Below are positions 19,701 through 32,500 of a DNA stretch of 64,000 bases, piece after piece (the first letter of the stretch is position 1; the number at the start of each line of letters is the position of its first letter). Source of the DNA: Caenorhabditis remanei (lineage: Eukaryota; Nematoda; Chromadorea; Rhabditida; Rhabditidae). The position numbers and the translations under genes are program-made. The stretch lies in the NCBI RefSeq assembly GCF_010183535.1, contig NC_071328.1, positions 2,170,001 to 2,234,000 on the forward strand. Direction: 5' to 3'. Below the pieces are notes generated by a model that did no database searches, was not told the origin of the DNA, and saw nothing but the letters and a program-made list of their open reading frames with translations.

Positions 19701-22700
19701 AAAAATTTTGAATATTCCGTAAGCAAACCCACAATCTTTCACTCTATAATGCATTGCAAACTTCAAATTAAACGCCTCAATTATCGCGGATTCGTGAAGT
19801 TTCTGCGAGTTTTGTATAAAGTTGCCGTCGTGCCCTTCGAGCCCTTGGCCAATGTTGAATTCTGGAGCAAAACCTTATAAATTTGGCATTTTTCAATTGT
19901 CAAGGCCTACCCGGATTATTGATAACCGCTCGATTAATAATCTCATCCACCAGGTTGAAAGCGCTCTCATAGTCACGACGACGGTAGTGGCAGAGGGCGA
20001 TGGAGTATGCTAGACCGGACTGTAAGATTCAATGAATTTTGAAAAACTAACACCACCATGAGATTCAGCGTATCCTTTTACCTCTCTCCACCAATTTTCA
20101 GCTCGATTGCTCAAAATGTCGTGAAATCTGGTGTATTGTACGCAAACACCGTTTTTACAGGTTGCGTACAATGCACCAGATTCTACGACAATTTGCGGTA
20201 GCGAGCTGAAAATTGGTAGTTCGGGGTAAAAAGACACGCTGAATCTGATAATGAGCTCAAAATTCAAAAATTTTGAAATTGTGATATTCAAATCATAGTT
20301 TTCTCTATATTTGAAATATGGCAACATACAATCAAGGCCGAAATATGTGTTAAGCCACGAGGCCATTGCACGGGCACCCCGTCGTGTAGAAGGATATGTC
20401 AAATCTATTTTTAGAACATTTTTAAAAACATTTTTAAAAATGCAATAGAGCGCATTTTCTAATTACTTGAGAAAAAAAAGTGTAAACTTTGAGCTATTGT
20501 AACTTTATTGGTTTTTGTCACACAATTTTAAAATTACATTGGTTGTGTAGATCAAATCTAGATCTTCATTTTTGTAGTTGACAACTTTTTGATAGCTATT
20601 CACGCTTTTGAGATATGCACCTTTAAAGTTTGCAGAACTAGAGAGCGTGTGGAAAGAGGAGGGCGTCTCGCTTCTCTGCGTCTTCCCTCCCTCTCTCCCT
20701 CAAGCTATTCTCCAGGTACCTATCTTTGACGGCGCATATCTCAAAAGCGTGAAAAGCTATCAAAAAACTGTCAACTACAAAAATGTAGTCCTAGGTTTGA
20801 TCTACACAGTCATATTAAATTCATCATTGTTAGACAGAATCTAGCAAAGTTATGAGCTGTCAAAGTTGAATTCCTTTAATAACTTAAAAACGGTGCCTAA
20901 CTTTGACCGTTAATATCTCAAAAGCGTGCAGAGTTATCAAAAAGTTGTCAACTACAAAAATGAAGCTCTAGGTTTAATCTACACAATTCTAATAAAATTT
21001 AACAACGTAAGTGAAATGTTGGCTCCGTGAGGAGCTCTCAAACTTGGTCAATTTTCAGAAAATTTTTTTTTTGGAATTTTTCGAAACTCAAAAAATTATT
21101 GAAGTTTCTTCAGAATTGTTAATGGTAGTATGCCACAATTTAAATTATCCACATAAAAAATCCATAAAAACCCCATAAAAACCAACCTGATAACCTGAAA
21201 ACTCGGTCGCCTCATTGAACTTCTTCAGCGCCTCCTCGTAGTTGCCCTCCTGGAAATGTGACGCATATTTTCTTATTTTCCAAACTTTAATTTTATTTCT
21301 TGTTATAGATATTTATACCATTGAAAAGCTAACATCCTCAGCTTTTCAAATCTGTTTTTAGATTTGGTCTACAATTAAATCCTGCTGAGTTACATTGGTT
21401 TTTCTTCAAGCTACTCAAACTTTGACAGTGACCTCCACACTAAAACCTTCGTAACTCCCTTCATTTTTTGCCTACAAAAAGTTTGAAAACAGATTCAGAA
21501 TCCTCACGTCTTCAGCTATGCAATGGTATAAATTTCAATTCCAAAAACCCACTTTATAGTCGATACAGGCGGTGTTAATCAACACCGCCGCATCATCGGC
21601 CGGTAGTTGCTCCACAAGAATCCTACAGTTCACTAGGTCGTCTTCTTGGTATTTGATGGCGGCTTCCAGTTTGACACTCTCGTTGAGAAGGGTCTCGTCT
21701 TGGATCTTAAATTAAAAAATTTGGTTGAAACGGTGCAAGTGCGCTCCATTGATAAAAGTTTAAAATTTGAAAAAAAAACACATTAAAAAAATTTTTTTTT
21801 CGAAAATGTTCTTTTTTAATCTTGATTTCCTGTTCAATCCAATAAATTCAAAAGTTATCAATAGAGCGCACTTCCCCATCCATACCATCGAAATCACGGC
21901 CAACGCATCCGCCGGGCGAAACGCGTTATACAACGCTTGTGCGTGGTACAACTTGTACTGTGAGTGATTCGGATAGTTGTACGACAACTGTGAATAGCAA
22001 TCCGCCGCATTCATGAAATCCTGAGTGTAATAGTAACAGTAGGCGAGGAGAGACAAAGCCGCCAAGTTCTGAAATTGATTTTTCGATTTTTCACCCAGTT
22101 TTTGTGATTTTTTGGAGGTTTTAATGTGCTTTTTAATTCTACGCCTGTTTTTACATCTATTTTCATTTTTGAACCATCTGAAATGCTGCATTTCAGTGAT
22201 TTTAAGCCCAAAAATTCATTCCGTGACGTCACAAAATGCAAACGCGCTCTACCGCACACTCATTCAAAAAAAACCGCGGCGACGATTTTCTTCCGTTTTC
22301 AGCCAATTTCAGGTGGTTTTCAGTGGTTTTTCATGATTTTTTTGCTGAAATATTTTAAAAAATCAATTCTCCAGTATTGATTTACTATATTTACGGTAAA
22401 AAATCGGTAAAAATTCGAGAAAAAACTTGCAAAAAACATTTCCAAAAAAAAATTTTTTTTCAATTTTTTCTGATCTCCGAAAACCGCCGCCACATATCAA
22501 TTTTTCATGTGAATATCTCGAAAATCGATGTTTTCGTCGTCGGTGACCTCATTTTCGCTGATTTTCGTTCATTTTTGTGGGATTTTCCCCATTTTTCGCC
22601 TCACCTTCGGATTTCTCTCGTGTTGATATTGTAGAATTCGTATTACCTCGTTGAATTTCTGCTCATGAATCTGAAAAATCATTGTTTTTCGCGTTTTTTT

Positions 22701-23363
22701 TCACCCAGAATATCGATTTTTGCTTGACGAGTGTAAAAATTCAAAAAAATCTGTCAATTTTCCACGTTTTTCGGTCAATTTTATGATTTTTTAATAGTTA
22801 AACTCATTTTTTCATGTATTTCTACCTCGAAACTGGCTAAAAGCTCAAAAATTCGTCAAAAATCAACCAAAAACTAGGGTAAACCGCTTAGTCTGGCGCG
22901 CCGCTGGCGCTTTTTTTAATGCGACGAAGGCGCACCAGACAACACTTTCGAATCCATCATTTTCCGGTCTAAAAATCTGTGAATCATCGATTTTTCACCG
23001 GAAATCTAGTTTTGTCATCATTTTTGCCTGTCGTAAAAATCGATTTTTCGTTGAAATAAAAGTATTTTTTCCGAGAAATCCGAAAATCCGCATGGTTTAG
23101 TCGAAAATACTGCTAAAATCCGGTTAGAAATACGAAAAATGCTAGATTTTTCTAGTTTCTTCACCTAATAATATGTTTATGAGTCATCTGGCGCACCTTT
23201 GGCGCAAATTTGAGCCAATTTTCTCTATCTGGTGCACTTTTGACGCGTTTCTGACGTGTTTTTCAAGCTTTAAACCGAAAATTAGTCAAAATCGATGCAA
23301 ACTCACATATCCATAGATAGTGCTCGTGAACTCTCCTTCCTTGATATTCAGCATCGCATTCAT
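16773..23363 (-). CDS. dyf-1: IFT70/TTC30 intraflagellar transport protein, 13 exons, 655 aa
   Basis: Exons in coding order: 23363-23307, 22670-22605, 22068-21886, 21705-21553, 21249-21187, 20019-19911, 19861-19733, 19687-19608, 19228-19040, 18514-18225, 17898-17766, 17710-17516, 17093-16773; 656 codons in frame. Blocks characteristic of TTC30 are clear: LAYCYYYTQDFMNAADCY, LDDMPPRNEHDNDPITLHN, FANLLFLYCKNDYF, WKLNVGHTIFMQEKKYHEA, GISRVVKALDP and TWYYAKRC. The protein is a chain of TPR helices and its length matches the family (about 650-665 aa). IFT70 is an IFT-B core subunit; C. elegans DYF-1 is required for OSM-3 kinesin-driven transport and tubulin modification in sensory cilia. A consensus X-box upstream supports DAF-19 (RFX) control. 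Introns carry two palindromic tRNA-like elements and several main-family palindromes. No broken exon is seen. Confidence 0.96.
17172..17448 (+). repeat. Main palindrome family, core forward
   Basis: Intron 12 of dyf-1; core at 17291-17342. Confidence 0.8.
17935..18190. repeat. Palindromic element with two divergent tRNA-like heads
   Basis: Minus-strand head: GGTGTACCCGGGTAGAACG..CCAGTAATCTGGCAACC..GGTTCGATTCC. Plus-strand head: GGTGTACCTGGGTACATCC..GGTTCAATTCC. Both B boxes lie at the outer ends, so the two heads point outward from the central GGTTGTGATAAGGGTG..CACCCTTATCACAACC inverted repeat. Located in intron 10 of dyf-1. Confidence 0.85.
18634..18892 (-). repeat. Main palindrome family, core reversed
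   Basis: Intron 9 of dyf-1; core complement at 18725-18793. Confidence 0.8.
19322..19575. repeat. Palindromic element with two divergent tRNA-like heads
   Basis: Minus-strand head with GCGCAACTGGTAGCGATGC and GGTTCGATTCC; plus-strand head with GGTGTACCTGGTAACAAG and GGTTCGATTCC. Centre GGTTGTGATAAGCGTG with a diverged complement. The minus head resembles a real tRNA D-arm most closely. Located in intron 8 of dyf-1. Confidence 0.85.
20036..20265. repeat. Palindrome family B
   Basis: Intron 5 of dyf-1. Starts AAAAACTAACACCACCATGAG; the centre pairs TGGTGTATTGTACGCAA with TTGCGTACAATGCACCA; the end is ACACGCTGAATCTGATAATG. Confidence 0.8.
20547..20808 (-). repeat. Main palindrome family, core reversed
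   Basis: Intron 5 of dyf-1; core complement at 20640-20698. A core-less half unit follows at 20895-20985. Confidence 0.8.
21305..21540. repeat. Foldback hairpin in dyf-1 intron 4
   Basis: Ends TTTATACCATTG and CAATGGTATAAA, with internal pairing of AAATCTGTTTTTAGA-like arms; imperfect. A TA-flanked MITE is likely but unproven. Confidence 0.55.
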
Positions 23364-23458
23364 TTTGACAGCAAGATGAGAATTCAAAAGAATTCAGAAA
23401 TTGTTGTGAAAAAGAATATGCGAGTGGTGTAACCACCTCCCCCGAGGGTTAGGGAAAT

Positions 23459-23472
23459 GTCTCCATGGCAAC
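23459..23472 (-). promoter_or_regulatory. X-box (RFX/DAF-19 site) of dyf-1
   Basis: GTCTCCATGGCAAC fits the ciliary X-box consensus RYYNYYATRRNRAC at every position. It lies 96 bp upstream of the dyf-1 ATG, inside the 50-250 bp range usual for C. elegans ciliary genes. The site is nearly palindromic, so orientation is not informative. Confidence 0.9.
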
Positions 23473-23739
23473 AAGAGCACGCGCGCGGAGCAAAATAGTG
23501 TAGGGACTGGAGAGACGGATTATGGAGGGGGGAGTTTAGGCCATAAGTGAGCGAATTGAAATAGATTTTGAAATATATTTCGGAAAAGTTAGGCTATACA
23601 GACTCTGGAACTCAGATCGGCTATTTCAGACTGAAATTTTCAGAAATTTTCAGTCCTAGGAGAAATCTGAAATCCCAGCCGTACTTTATTCCCCTCGGGT
23701 TCAATAATTTTTACACGGTTTCTGAAGAAACTCACTAGG

Positions 23740-24060
23740 GGAGGTCATGGAGTCAGTGTGGAGCTATGGGACGTGACCGATATCATTGGAAAGCTGAGAA
23801 AACGCTGATTCCAAATATATATTTAGTTTTTGCCCTCGTGGCCTGGTAAGCGAGATAAACAAGGTCAAAGTTTGGACATGCGAAAATTGTGTCAGAAAGG
23901 TAAAAATTTACCACTTTTCCGAACTTTGACTTGTTTTTCTCGAATACCAGGATTCGAGGGCAAAATCTAAAGATATATTTGAAATCAGCGATTTCTCAGC
24001 TTTCTAATGATATAAGTCACGTTCCATAACTCCAAACTGACTCCATCTGGGTTTATCTCG
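23740..24060. repeat. Palindrome family C, copy 1
   Basis: Left arm GGAGTCAGTGTGGAGCTATGG..GTTTTTGCCCTCG pairs with right arm CGAGGGCAAAATC..CCATAACTCCAAACTGACTCC. A second copy is at 50830-51185. Confidence 0.8.
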
Positions 24061-25029
24061 GCTCATTTCAGTCTTATAGTTAGAAGAATTCTGAAAACAT
24101 ATTCATAATCTCTACATCACAGGAATTCCGGTCATATTTTATTCTCCTCGGGTTCCGAAGCTTAGATTCTGAAGAACGGTGATTCAGGATCTTGGATCCA
24201 TTATTCTTAAGTCTCAGCTCATTTCAGTTTGAGCTGAAATCTGAGCCGAGATTCAGAATCCCCACGCCTTCAGCTTCCAGATCTCTTGATTCCTGAAGTA
24301 ACCGGTTATTTTTTCATGGAATTTATAGAAGTTCCCAGAAACTCGAGCCCATTGTGCTAGATGAAATCTGAAATCGGATTCTGAATCCGCACGTCTTCTG
24401 TAGCCACTTTTTTGTCAATCTTTGAAATCTCTTTTCTTACAAAATCTAAAACTAGACTCAGAATCGCCACGTCTTCCAGAATCTTCTTAGTGGAGAAGAT
24501 TCCCTTTTTGACCCAATTTTCTGCCCTGTAGGTGTTTATCACAGATTTTTCGTTTTTCCCTTTTCTCGCTGGACTAACCATCCAGTAGGGTAGACACCAA
24601 TCTTTTTTTTCGTCTGATAGCATATTGATAAGGAAATGCACCCCTCCAGTGTCATAGCACACTTCTTTTCCTCTCCCTGTCAAAGGTCTATGTGTGCCCT
24701 TTTCGTATCAACTGTCTTCTTTTTGTCTGTTTAGTTTTGTCCACTTCTTTCCTTTGTTTAATTCGTCACATAATTAAGCTAAATAAACGAATCTTGTCAT
24801 GAATACTCGAAAAAACAATTAAAAAATTAGGTTTCTTCAATCAATTTAAGCCTCTGAATCAAGCAACGTATCGATAAATGGCATTCGTATTCCGCAATTC
24901 GAAATTTCCATGATTTATTGAACATAAACTGGAAAAATTGACATTTTCCTATGTTTTATCGTTGCGAAATAGATGTTCGAACATCTGAATCGTATTATGA
25001 TAGGGAATTCCAAAAATTTGACTTTCTAC

Positions 25030-25255
25030 CTGTAAGATTTGAGCTAAAAAGTTGAATTTTCAACTAAAAAGTTGAATTTTCAACTGAAAAAGTTGAATTT
25101 TCGATTAAAAGAGTTGAATCTTCGATTAAAAGAGTTGAATCTTCGATTAAAAGAGTTGAATTTTCGACTGAAAAAGTTGAATTTTCGACTAAAAAAGTTG
25201 GATTTTCGACTAAAAAAGTTGAATTTTCGACTAAACAAGTTGAATTTCCGTTTTC
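25030..25255 (+). repeat. Tandem repeat, 18-20-bp unit
   Basis: About ten units of AAAAAGTTGAATTTTCGAC with small length variation. The heptad-like open frame across it (KLNFRLK) is a by-product of the repeat. Confidence 0.85.
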
Positions 25256-28200
25256 CTCGGAATTTCGGAAATTTTCATACTTTTCAAGATATCGGTCTCG
25301 CTCTCAGAAACTGTAACTTGATTTTCTGTACTTCTTTAGATTCTTCACGTTTTAAGCTTTTGAATCACGATGAAATACGATGAAAAGCATATGCATTTCT
25401 TAGAAATTCTGAATCTATAGAATCCTCACGTCTTCACTTTCTGCTAATAACCACCTATAGATTCAGACGCACTCTAATCATCTAAGTAACTCTTTCTCCA
25501 GAATTCTCCCCCTCTCTCTCTTCCGGAAAGAGTCTTTCACTCAAAAATTTCAATTCAAGAAGTTTATTTATCCGTTTCTCTCTCTCTCTCTCTCTGAACT
25601 CTCTGAGTCAGAAGACGTGAGCCGGAGAAGAAGGCGTGCGCCTCCACCGCCGTCCCCTCTTCTTTTTTAAGTCGAGCAGGCGTCGCTCCCTCTTTTTTTT
25701 GCGCTTTTTATTGATTTGTCACTTGGTGTGGTGCTCTCTGCCTCATATTTTGAGGGGAGATGAGTCATTTCCGAAGAAAAAGTAGGGAATTAGACGGATT
25801 TCCGGAATTTATAAGAAATTATCCATTGGAAGGTGTTGTTCTGACGACATATGTCAGACTCTCAGAGCAAATATCATAACATTTGTAGCTCTCACACGTC
25901 TTAGGTCAGAATCTTCGTCTACATTTTCGATAGAGCGCAATTCCATTCGGGCTCTGAAAATCTGAAAATTTCACTCGAAAAACCTGATTTTTTAATTTTT
26001 GGTTTCTAGGCCACGAGTGGGAATGTTCTTCCACGGTTCATAGCAAGTCTCATCTTCACATAGCGAGATCTGATGTGAAATCGGAGATGGAAGAGCTTTC
26101 CGTCTCGTGGCCTAGGAACCCAAAATTGAAAAAGATCGGCCAGCAATCTTACTGTCACACATGCTTCAAAATTCGTAGACAAAAAATCACCTCTACTGAC
26201 TAGTGAGACTCTGTCTGAGAATGAACATTCGTGATTTTTGTCTGGAATTCTGGAATTGCAGACTTTTTTTAGGTCTAAACTTTTTTTAATGAATGAAATC
26301 CAACAACAGCGCATAAATCATGTAAAATAAAATTTCAGCACAAATTTTCTCGTGCTAGCAAGAAACCACCTTTTCAGACCCGAAAATGTTTGAAATTCTG
26401 CATTTCATTACCGTTTTCCAAGATTTTGACAGTTTTTGATCAATTTTAAAGCAAAAATCACATTTTTGTTTAAAAATTCCAGATTTTTAGCAATTTTTTC
26501 GATATTAGACCCGTTTTCAGTCGAATTTGAGCTATCATATGAGATCTTTGAATTTGTATCTATTTTATATGAAAAAATGCTGGAAAATCAAGTTTTTAAT
26601 TGGAAAAATGATCAAAATCAGTTGAAATCTGGATTTTCGAGAACTTTCCACAAACATCGCAAATTACGCGAATTTATCTCGTTCTCTACAGTAACCATCT
26701 GAAAATCCAAACATTCTGGATCGGATTTGGTTTTTGTTCTCTGTTTTTTAAACCACTTTTTTTTACAATTCAAGACTCATCCATATCTCCCATGAAAAAC
26801 CGAACTGAACGGTCTTTTTCAGAAATTCTCATTGAAAAATGATGATCTCTGCGCCGGGAGACCACCACTTGAATATGGTTTTCGTCATAAGACCGTTTGA
26901 AAAGTCATCAAACTGCAAAAAACTGTTTTTAGTAGTTCTCGATTACTTCAAACGAGAGGATACTGTATCGCATTGCCCTATCTGAAATAGGTTTTAAGTT
27001 TTCCCTCAAAGTGTTCCTCCGATTGATCTTTATCTCCGTCTCTCTCACTCTCTCACTCGATGCGTAACAAATGAGAAATGTCGCTTCTCTTACTCTCACT
27101 GACTCTCTTCAAGTCATGTGATAGAAATTTTGAGAGTGTAACAGAGAATTTTCTCTCCTTTTCGTTTGTTTTTTGCCACTAGATTAAACACTAGATTATT
27201 ATCAGTGTTCGAAAGTTGTGAGATAACACTAGAAATTGCGGGAAAGTGCGGTTGGAAACGCCCTTTTAAGTGAATTTTCGAGACTAGTTGAGGAGAATTC
27301 GCTATAATTGGGTTACGGTATGTCTGAAAAATCGGATTTTGCAGAGTTATGCAATCTATTTTAGGCCAATTTTTAGCATTCACGAGCAAGATTGCTGAAA
27401 ATCGGCTTGTTTTGAATACTCTGAAAACGATTAGATCGTTTTCTAGTGCTGGTAGTCGTATATCCTCTTTTAAGCCGGGATTTTCAGCCATAGTTTTGAA
27501 AAATGCTGCAAAGATTGGATTTGTAGCTTTGGATTATAATAGCGAATTTTGCATATGCTGGTGGCGAAGTTAAAGCTGTAGATTTACGAGAGTTAGGTGT
27601 CGATTTACGAAGTTATGTATAGATTTATGACATTAGAATGTCGATTTACGGCGTTAGGGATTGGTTTACAGTATCTATGTGTAGATTTACAAAGTTATGT
27701 GTTTACGGTGTCTGCTTATTTCGAGTGAAAACACTTTTTTTTCAAGAAACACAGCGGTTTCTGGCTAAAAATCGAGAGGTTTTCAGTAAAAAATGCATAA
27801 ACACTGGTATTTTCTCGATTTTCGGCCAGAAAAATGACTGAAACTCAAAAAAAATGCTCGAATTTTTCCATACCAAACCTGCGGTTGTCAGTTGTTATGT
27901 ACCTCTAAAGTTCTGAGCGTATCGTGCAAATTTTCAGCCAAATTCCCTTTCTAGTTGTTATGCTCTTTGAGATTCTTAAATTTTTGAAATCCTGATAATG
28001 AGCAATTCATTATAATCCACATAAGCTCTGCAAATGCATTTTGAAAAACGAGACATTTCCTTTGTCCCAAAGGTCTCACAACTCAAAATGTGACACTCAC
28101 ACCTGCCATTTTAGAACAATACATCAATCTCTCTTTTCGATTCTTTATGACGGAGGGCCGGTCATTCCTTATCCAATTTCCCTTCTCTCTCTTTCATTCG

Positions 28201-29372
28201 ACCTCTCCCAGTACTCTCCCAGCAGACATAGAGACACTGTTCGCAATGCTAATTTCCTTCTTTTTCTATGTATCTATCGTCTGCACACTCTTTCCCATTT
28301 TTTCACATTGTCATTTAGTGCGATATGATGATGATCGCCGTTCTGTCACCCCCCTTTTTTTTTTGAGTGTCGTCATCCCGCCATCTTTTTGGTTAATTAT
28401 GTGGTGAAAGACATGACAGGTGCACTCTGTTAGGTCTTACCGCGAAATTAGAGGTTTTCGGATTATTGAGTGCGATGGTTGCGTAACGATGCGGTTTTTA
28501 CTATCGAATATGGTCATTTTCTTCTTTCCGGTCCTCCAGTTATATAATCCCTTCTTGTTAGAGAGTTCCGTCTCGGTTTCGAAACGTCACAGTTTTGATA
28601 CCTGCAACCAGTTGCGAAACGTCGCGGTTTTAAAACCCCGACTTTTGAACGTCTGGAATGTCTCAAGTCATGTCGGTTTCGACTTGACTTGAATTCCGAA
28701 CGGTACAAAACGTCTGAAAGTCCCCGTTTCTGAAACCTCACGGTTTCAAAACTAAACTGACTCGAAACTCGGAACCGCCTCGGTTTCGTAAAGAGTTATA
28801 TCCTCATCACAGTTTGTACAACTGCGCTCCACCGAAATCGTCTTGTATATTTTTCTCCAGTTTCGGCAGAGCGCGGTTGTAAGAAGCGTGCCGTGGATTC
28901 GAAACATCACAGTTTTGAACTGTTCTATAGGCTACGATGTTTGAGCACTAAAAGATGTTAAAACTTCAAAGTCTTGAGCTCCACAGCTTTCCAGAAGTGA
29001 GGGAATTCTGAAATTCAGAATTTCTGAATTCAAATAAGTACGGTTATTTGAGTTTTTAGATTTACCTTCGTCTGTGACAGAATGTGTGTTTTTCGCTGTT
29101 TCTGTGTGAATTTTGCTTTCAAATCACAGAGAATCAGAGAATTTCACTATTGGGCTCTGGCGGCGTCGCGTTGCTCCTGTCAGTGATTTTTATGGCCTTC
29201 AGAGCCTTTTTTTTGTAGTTTTCGAGCCGTTTGGTCGGGTTTCTAGCTGTGGTTGGAGGAGCTTGAGTTGTCTCTCCCACTTTGACAGCACCGTTAATCG
29301 TAAAAGTTGCCGAGACACGCCCCTCACTATTTACTGCTAGAATTCACTTCAGAATCCTAGGAATTTGTTGTA

Positions 29373-29514
29373 CAGTGAAGAAAATAAAGTTTGGCCAAGA
29401 ATTTTCAAAAAAAATTTCGCGGGCTGAAACACTTTAGTGCATAACTGAACTAAAGTGTTTTAGCCCGCGAAAATTATTTTGAAAATCCTTGGCTAAAAAA
29501 CTTTTTTTTCACAG
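29373..29514. mobile_element. TA-flanked foldback MITE, 142 bp
   Basis: Flanked by TA (29371-29372 and 29515-29516). Arms CAGTGAAGAAAATAAAG..CGCGGGCTGAAACACTTTAG and the imperfect complement; related to the element at 46424-46667, which shares ATTTTCAAAA..CGCGNGCTGAAAC. Confidence 0.7.
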
Positions 29515-29596
29515 TATCGTTCAATTCTTGTGAACTCTGCATTTTCTCCTCATTCCAACTTATTTTAGTCTGAAAATCTCCAATTTTCCAGACATC

Positions 29597-32500
29597 ATGC
29601 CTCGAGGACGAGTGGCGTCATCAGGTGCAGCTGGTGGTGGTAATGGTGGAAGAAAGCGCAAAAACGGTGGGTTTCCGAAGAAATCTTGAAATGAAGTTTT
29701 GGTGGATTTTCAGCTTTAATCTAGATTTGGCTACTTCTTGAGCACTCTGAACAAAAATTCAATTCGCTTCATTATTTCATTGAATTTCCACCAATTTTTC
29801 CCAATTTTACACTGAAAAACAGCTCTTAAAGCGCTTTAAGAGCTGTTTTTCAGTGTAAATTGGGAAAAATTGGTGAAAATTCAATGAAAGCGCTCAAAAA
29901 GTTTTATAAAGTCAAATCTAGATTGAACCAGAATTTGGCTGAAAATCCGCTGGAATCTTGCTGAAAATTCGGGATGCTGCCCCATTGAAACTGCAGAAAA
30001 CGCGCTCTACCGTACTATCAGCTCGGCACCGTTTTTACAACTGCGCTCCAGCGAACTCTCCTTGAAAAATGTCTCCTTTTCTCTGAGTCTCTCAATTTCG
30101 CATTCAATTTTCTCGCGGTTTCGGTAGAGCGCGGTTGTAAGAGGGTTGCCGTTATTATAAGACTGTAATTTTCTTTTCAGAAGACGGAGGAAACACACCG
30201 AAGCGTCCCAAGAAGACGGACGAGAAGGAGAATTCGTCGAGAACGACGACTCCATCCACCTCGACGTCTTCACCATCGGAATCTGGAAGTCCTCTGAATG
30301 TCTCGACGCTTTCTCAACCAATCGTCAACTATCACAGTACGAGTCGACGAAAGATCACGAAGCCAGTGAAGCTGGAGAACATTGATAAGACTTTCAACAC
30401 TTGCACTGATGAACGTAAGGAAATGAATGGAAATTATGGAAAAATCGCTGAAAATTATCGAAAAATCGCTGAAAACAATGAAAAAATCGCTGAAAATGAT
30501 AGAAAAATCGCTTAAAATAACAGAAAAATCGCGTTTTTGCTTTCCATTTGTCAAAAACGGTTTTTTGTTGTTTTTTACACCGAAAAATAGAGTTTTAAAT
30601 GTAAAAATGGCGATTTTTCTGGATTTTTAGATCGAAAATCGACTGAAAATCGATATTTTCACCCCATACGCTGGGAAATTTTGCAAAAATGAGTTTTCTG
30701 CTCAAAAAACTTGGTTTTCCGATTTTTTTTTGTTTTCTACACCGAAAAATTGAGTTTTAGGGGTAAAAATATGCGATTTTTCCAATTTTTTTCAAAATTT
30801 TTTTCTATTTTTGACTATTTTTCAGAATTTCTTCTAATTCTGAATGATTGTCGAAAATTTGACTTTTTCGCGAAAAAATTCAAGAAATTTGAAAATTTGA
30901 CTTTCGCGCCAATTTGCCCGGGCCAGGCCTTGAGATAACTATTGTTTCAAGCCATTTTCTCAATTTTTAGTCGCTTTTCACCAAATTTTGAGTTCCTGGA
31001 ATTCCAAATCGATTTCCTTTCTCGAAAATTAACTATAACTCGACCCCTCATTTTCAGACGAGATCGTTGAACACTACTCGAAGAACAAAGAGAGCGAAGC
31101 ACGTCGGTTCTTGATGAGAAATGTGATGAGAGGGAGTCTTGTGGTCGAGAAAAAGGCGAAATGCAAGAGAAGAGAAATGACGCATCTGGAGGAGATTGTC
31201 AAGGAGTTGGAAGAAGAGATGGTATAGGATTCTGAATCCTGGATTCATGGAGATTCAGAATATTGATTAATTTCAGATGAAAGAGAAGGATCTTCATGAT
31301 TTGTGTTGCATCAACATCAATCAAGTCAAGTGTTGGAACACACAATCGGATACGGAGAATTGTTAGTAATGAATTGTTAGAGAAAAATTGCTAGAAAAAT
31401 CTATTTCTTGGGAAAAAAATCGAGAAAAAACAGGGATGTGCCTATGGAGGCGCTGAAAGATTTCAAAGTGGGCGAAAATGCGACGAGAGAGAGTGTGTAA
31501 AATCGAGAGAGCGTGTCTGCGTCTCTCCATTTCGCACGCTCCTTCTCGTCGCATTTTCAAATTTCGGCTGAAAATGCGAGGCGCTCAACGCCACCCGGGC
31601 ACATACCTGAGAAAAAATATGAAAAATGGCATGATTTCAACAAAAATCGTTCGAAGACTCAATTTTTTAATCGAAATTTGAGGAAATCTGTGCGAAATTC
31701 TGAAATTTTAGCAAAATTTCAGATTTCTATTTACTCCGGATTTCAATTTCTATGCGAAAATCTATCTAGAATAGCTGAAATCCTACTAATCAGATTTTTC
31801 AACTAAAAATTAAATGGAAATCATTCTTATATATAAAAGACAATTGGGCGTTGTCTGTCTGTCTGAGGCGCTGTCCGCAACGATTTTGGAAAGAGAAGAG
31901 AAACTAAGCCAGCGGGCAAAACCGAACTAGCGTGCTTTGGACACGACCGCCGCTTTAGACCACTCGGCCATGCGGGCACATTCGAAAAAGGGTTGCCACG
32001 TAAATGAGAAGAGGCCAGCCGACTGAACCGCCGAAGGCGGGGCAGACAGGCTGGTTACTCATAAATTCACAAAAAATACACTTTTTTCAAGTGATTTTGG
32101 AGGCGCTTTGAATTCTTCTGATAAGCAATTAGTTATTTCCGATGAAATCTTTTTACTATTAAAATGAAAAAAAAACACAATTTTCTGTGCAGAACATGTC
32201 TTTGGCACACAAAATTGAAAAACAGTGGCGGCCTCACTTTTTCAAATTTTGGTTTTCTAGGCCATCATTTAAAAAATCGTGTTTTAACCGTTTTTCAACT
32301 GGAAAACTCCGCAAAATACTGAAAATTAGAAAAAAAAACTCGACGGCCTAACTTTTACGAAAATTTGGTTTTCTAGGCCACTGAGCTGAAAATCGTGTCA
32401 AAACGGTTTTTCTCGAGTTTTTGAGTTTTTTTTTTGCATTTGGAAACGCAAATCAGGATTTTTTGTTGATCCGTCAAACTAAAATTCTTTTTAGGGGCCA

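Larger units (their letters stand above)
23364..29596. other. Gene-poor divergent intergenic region
   Basis: About 6.2 kb between the divergent starts of dyf-1 and the mes-3 candidate. I find no multi-exon coding pattern on either strand. It contains the X-box, a palindrome (23740-24060), a tandem repeat (25030-25255), CT runs (25574-25597 and 27030-27060), GAAACG-rich repeats (28570-28790), half of the GCGCTCCACCGAA element (28810-28885) and a TA-flanked hairpin (29373-29514). A non-coding RNA or a diverged small gene cannot be excluded. Confidence 0.6.

Noticed and set aside
25072..25383. Open frame of KLNFRLKE-type heptads
   Set aside because: Direct product of the 18-20-bp tandem repeat; no coding sequence on either side.
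28041..28692. Overlapping frames in the dyf-1/mes-3 spacer
   Set aside because: Phe/Ser/Leu-rich composition typical of pyrimidine-rich non-coding DNA, and no phase-compatible neighbours with splice sites.
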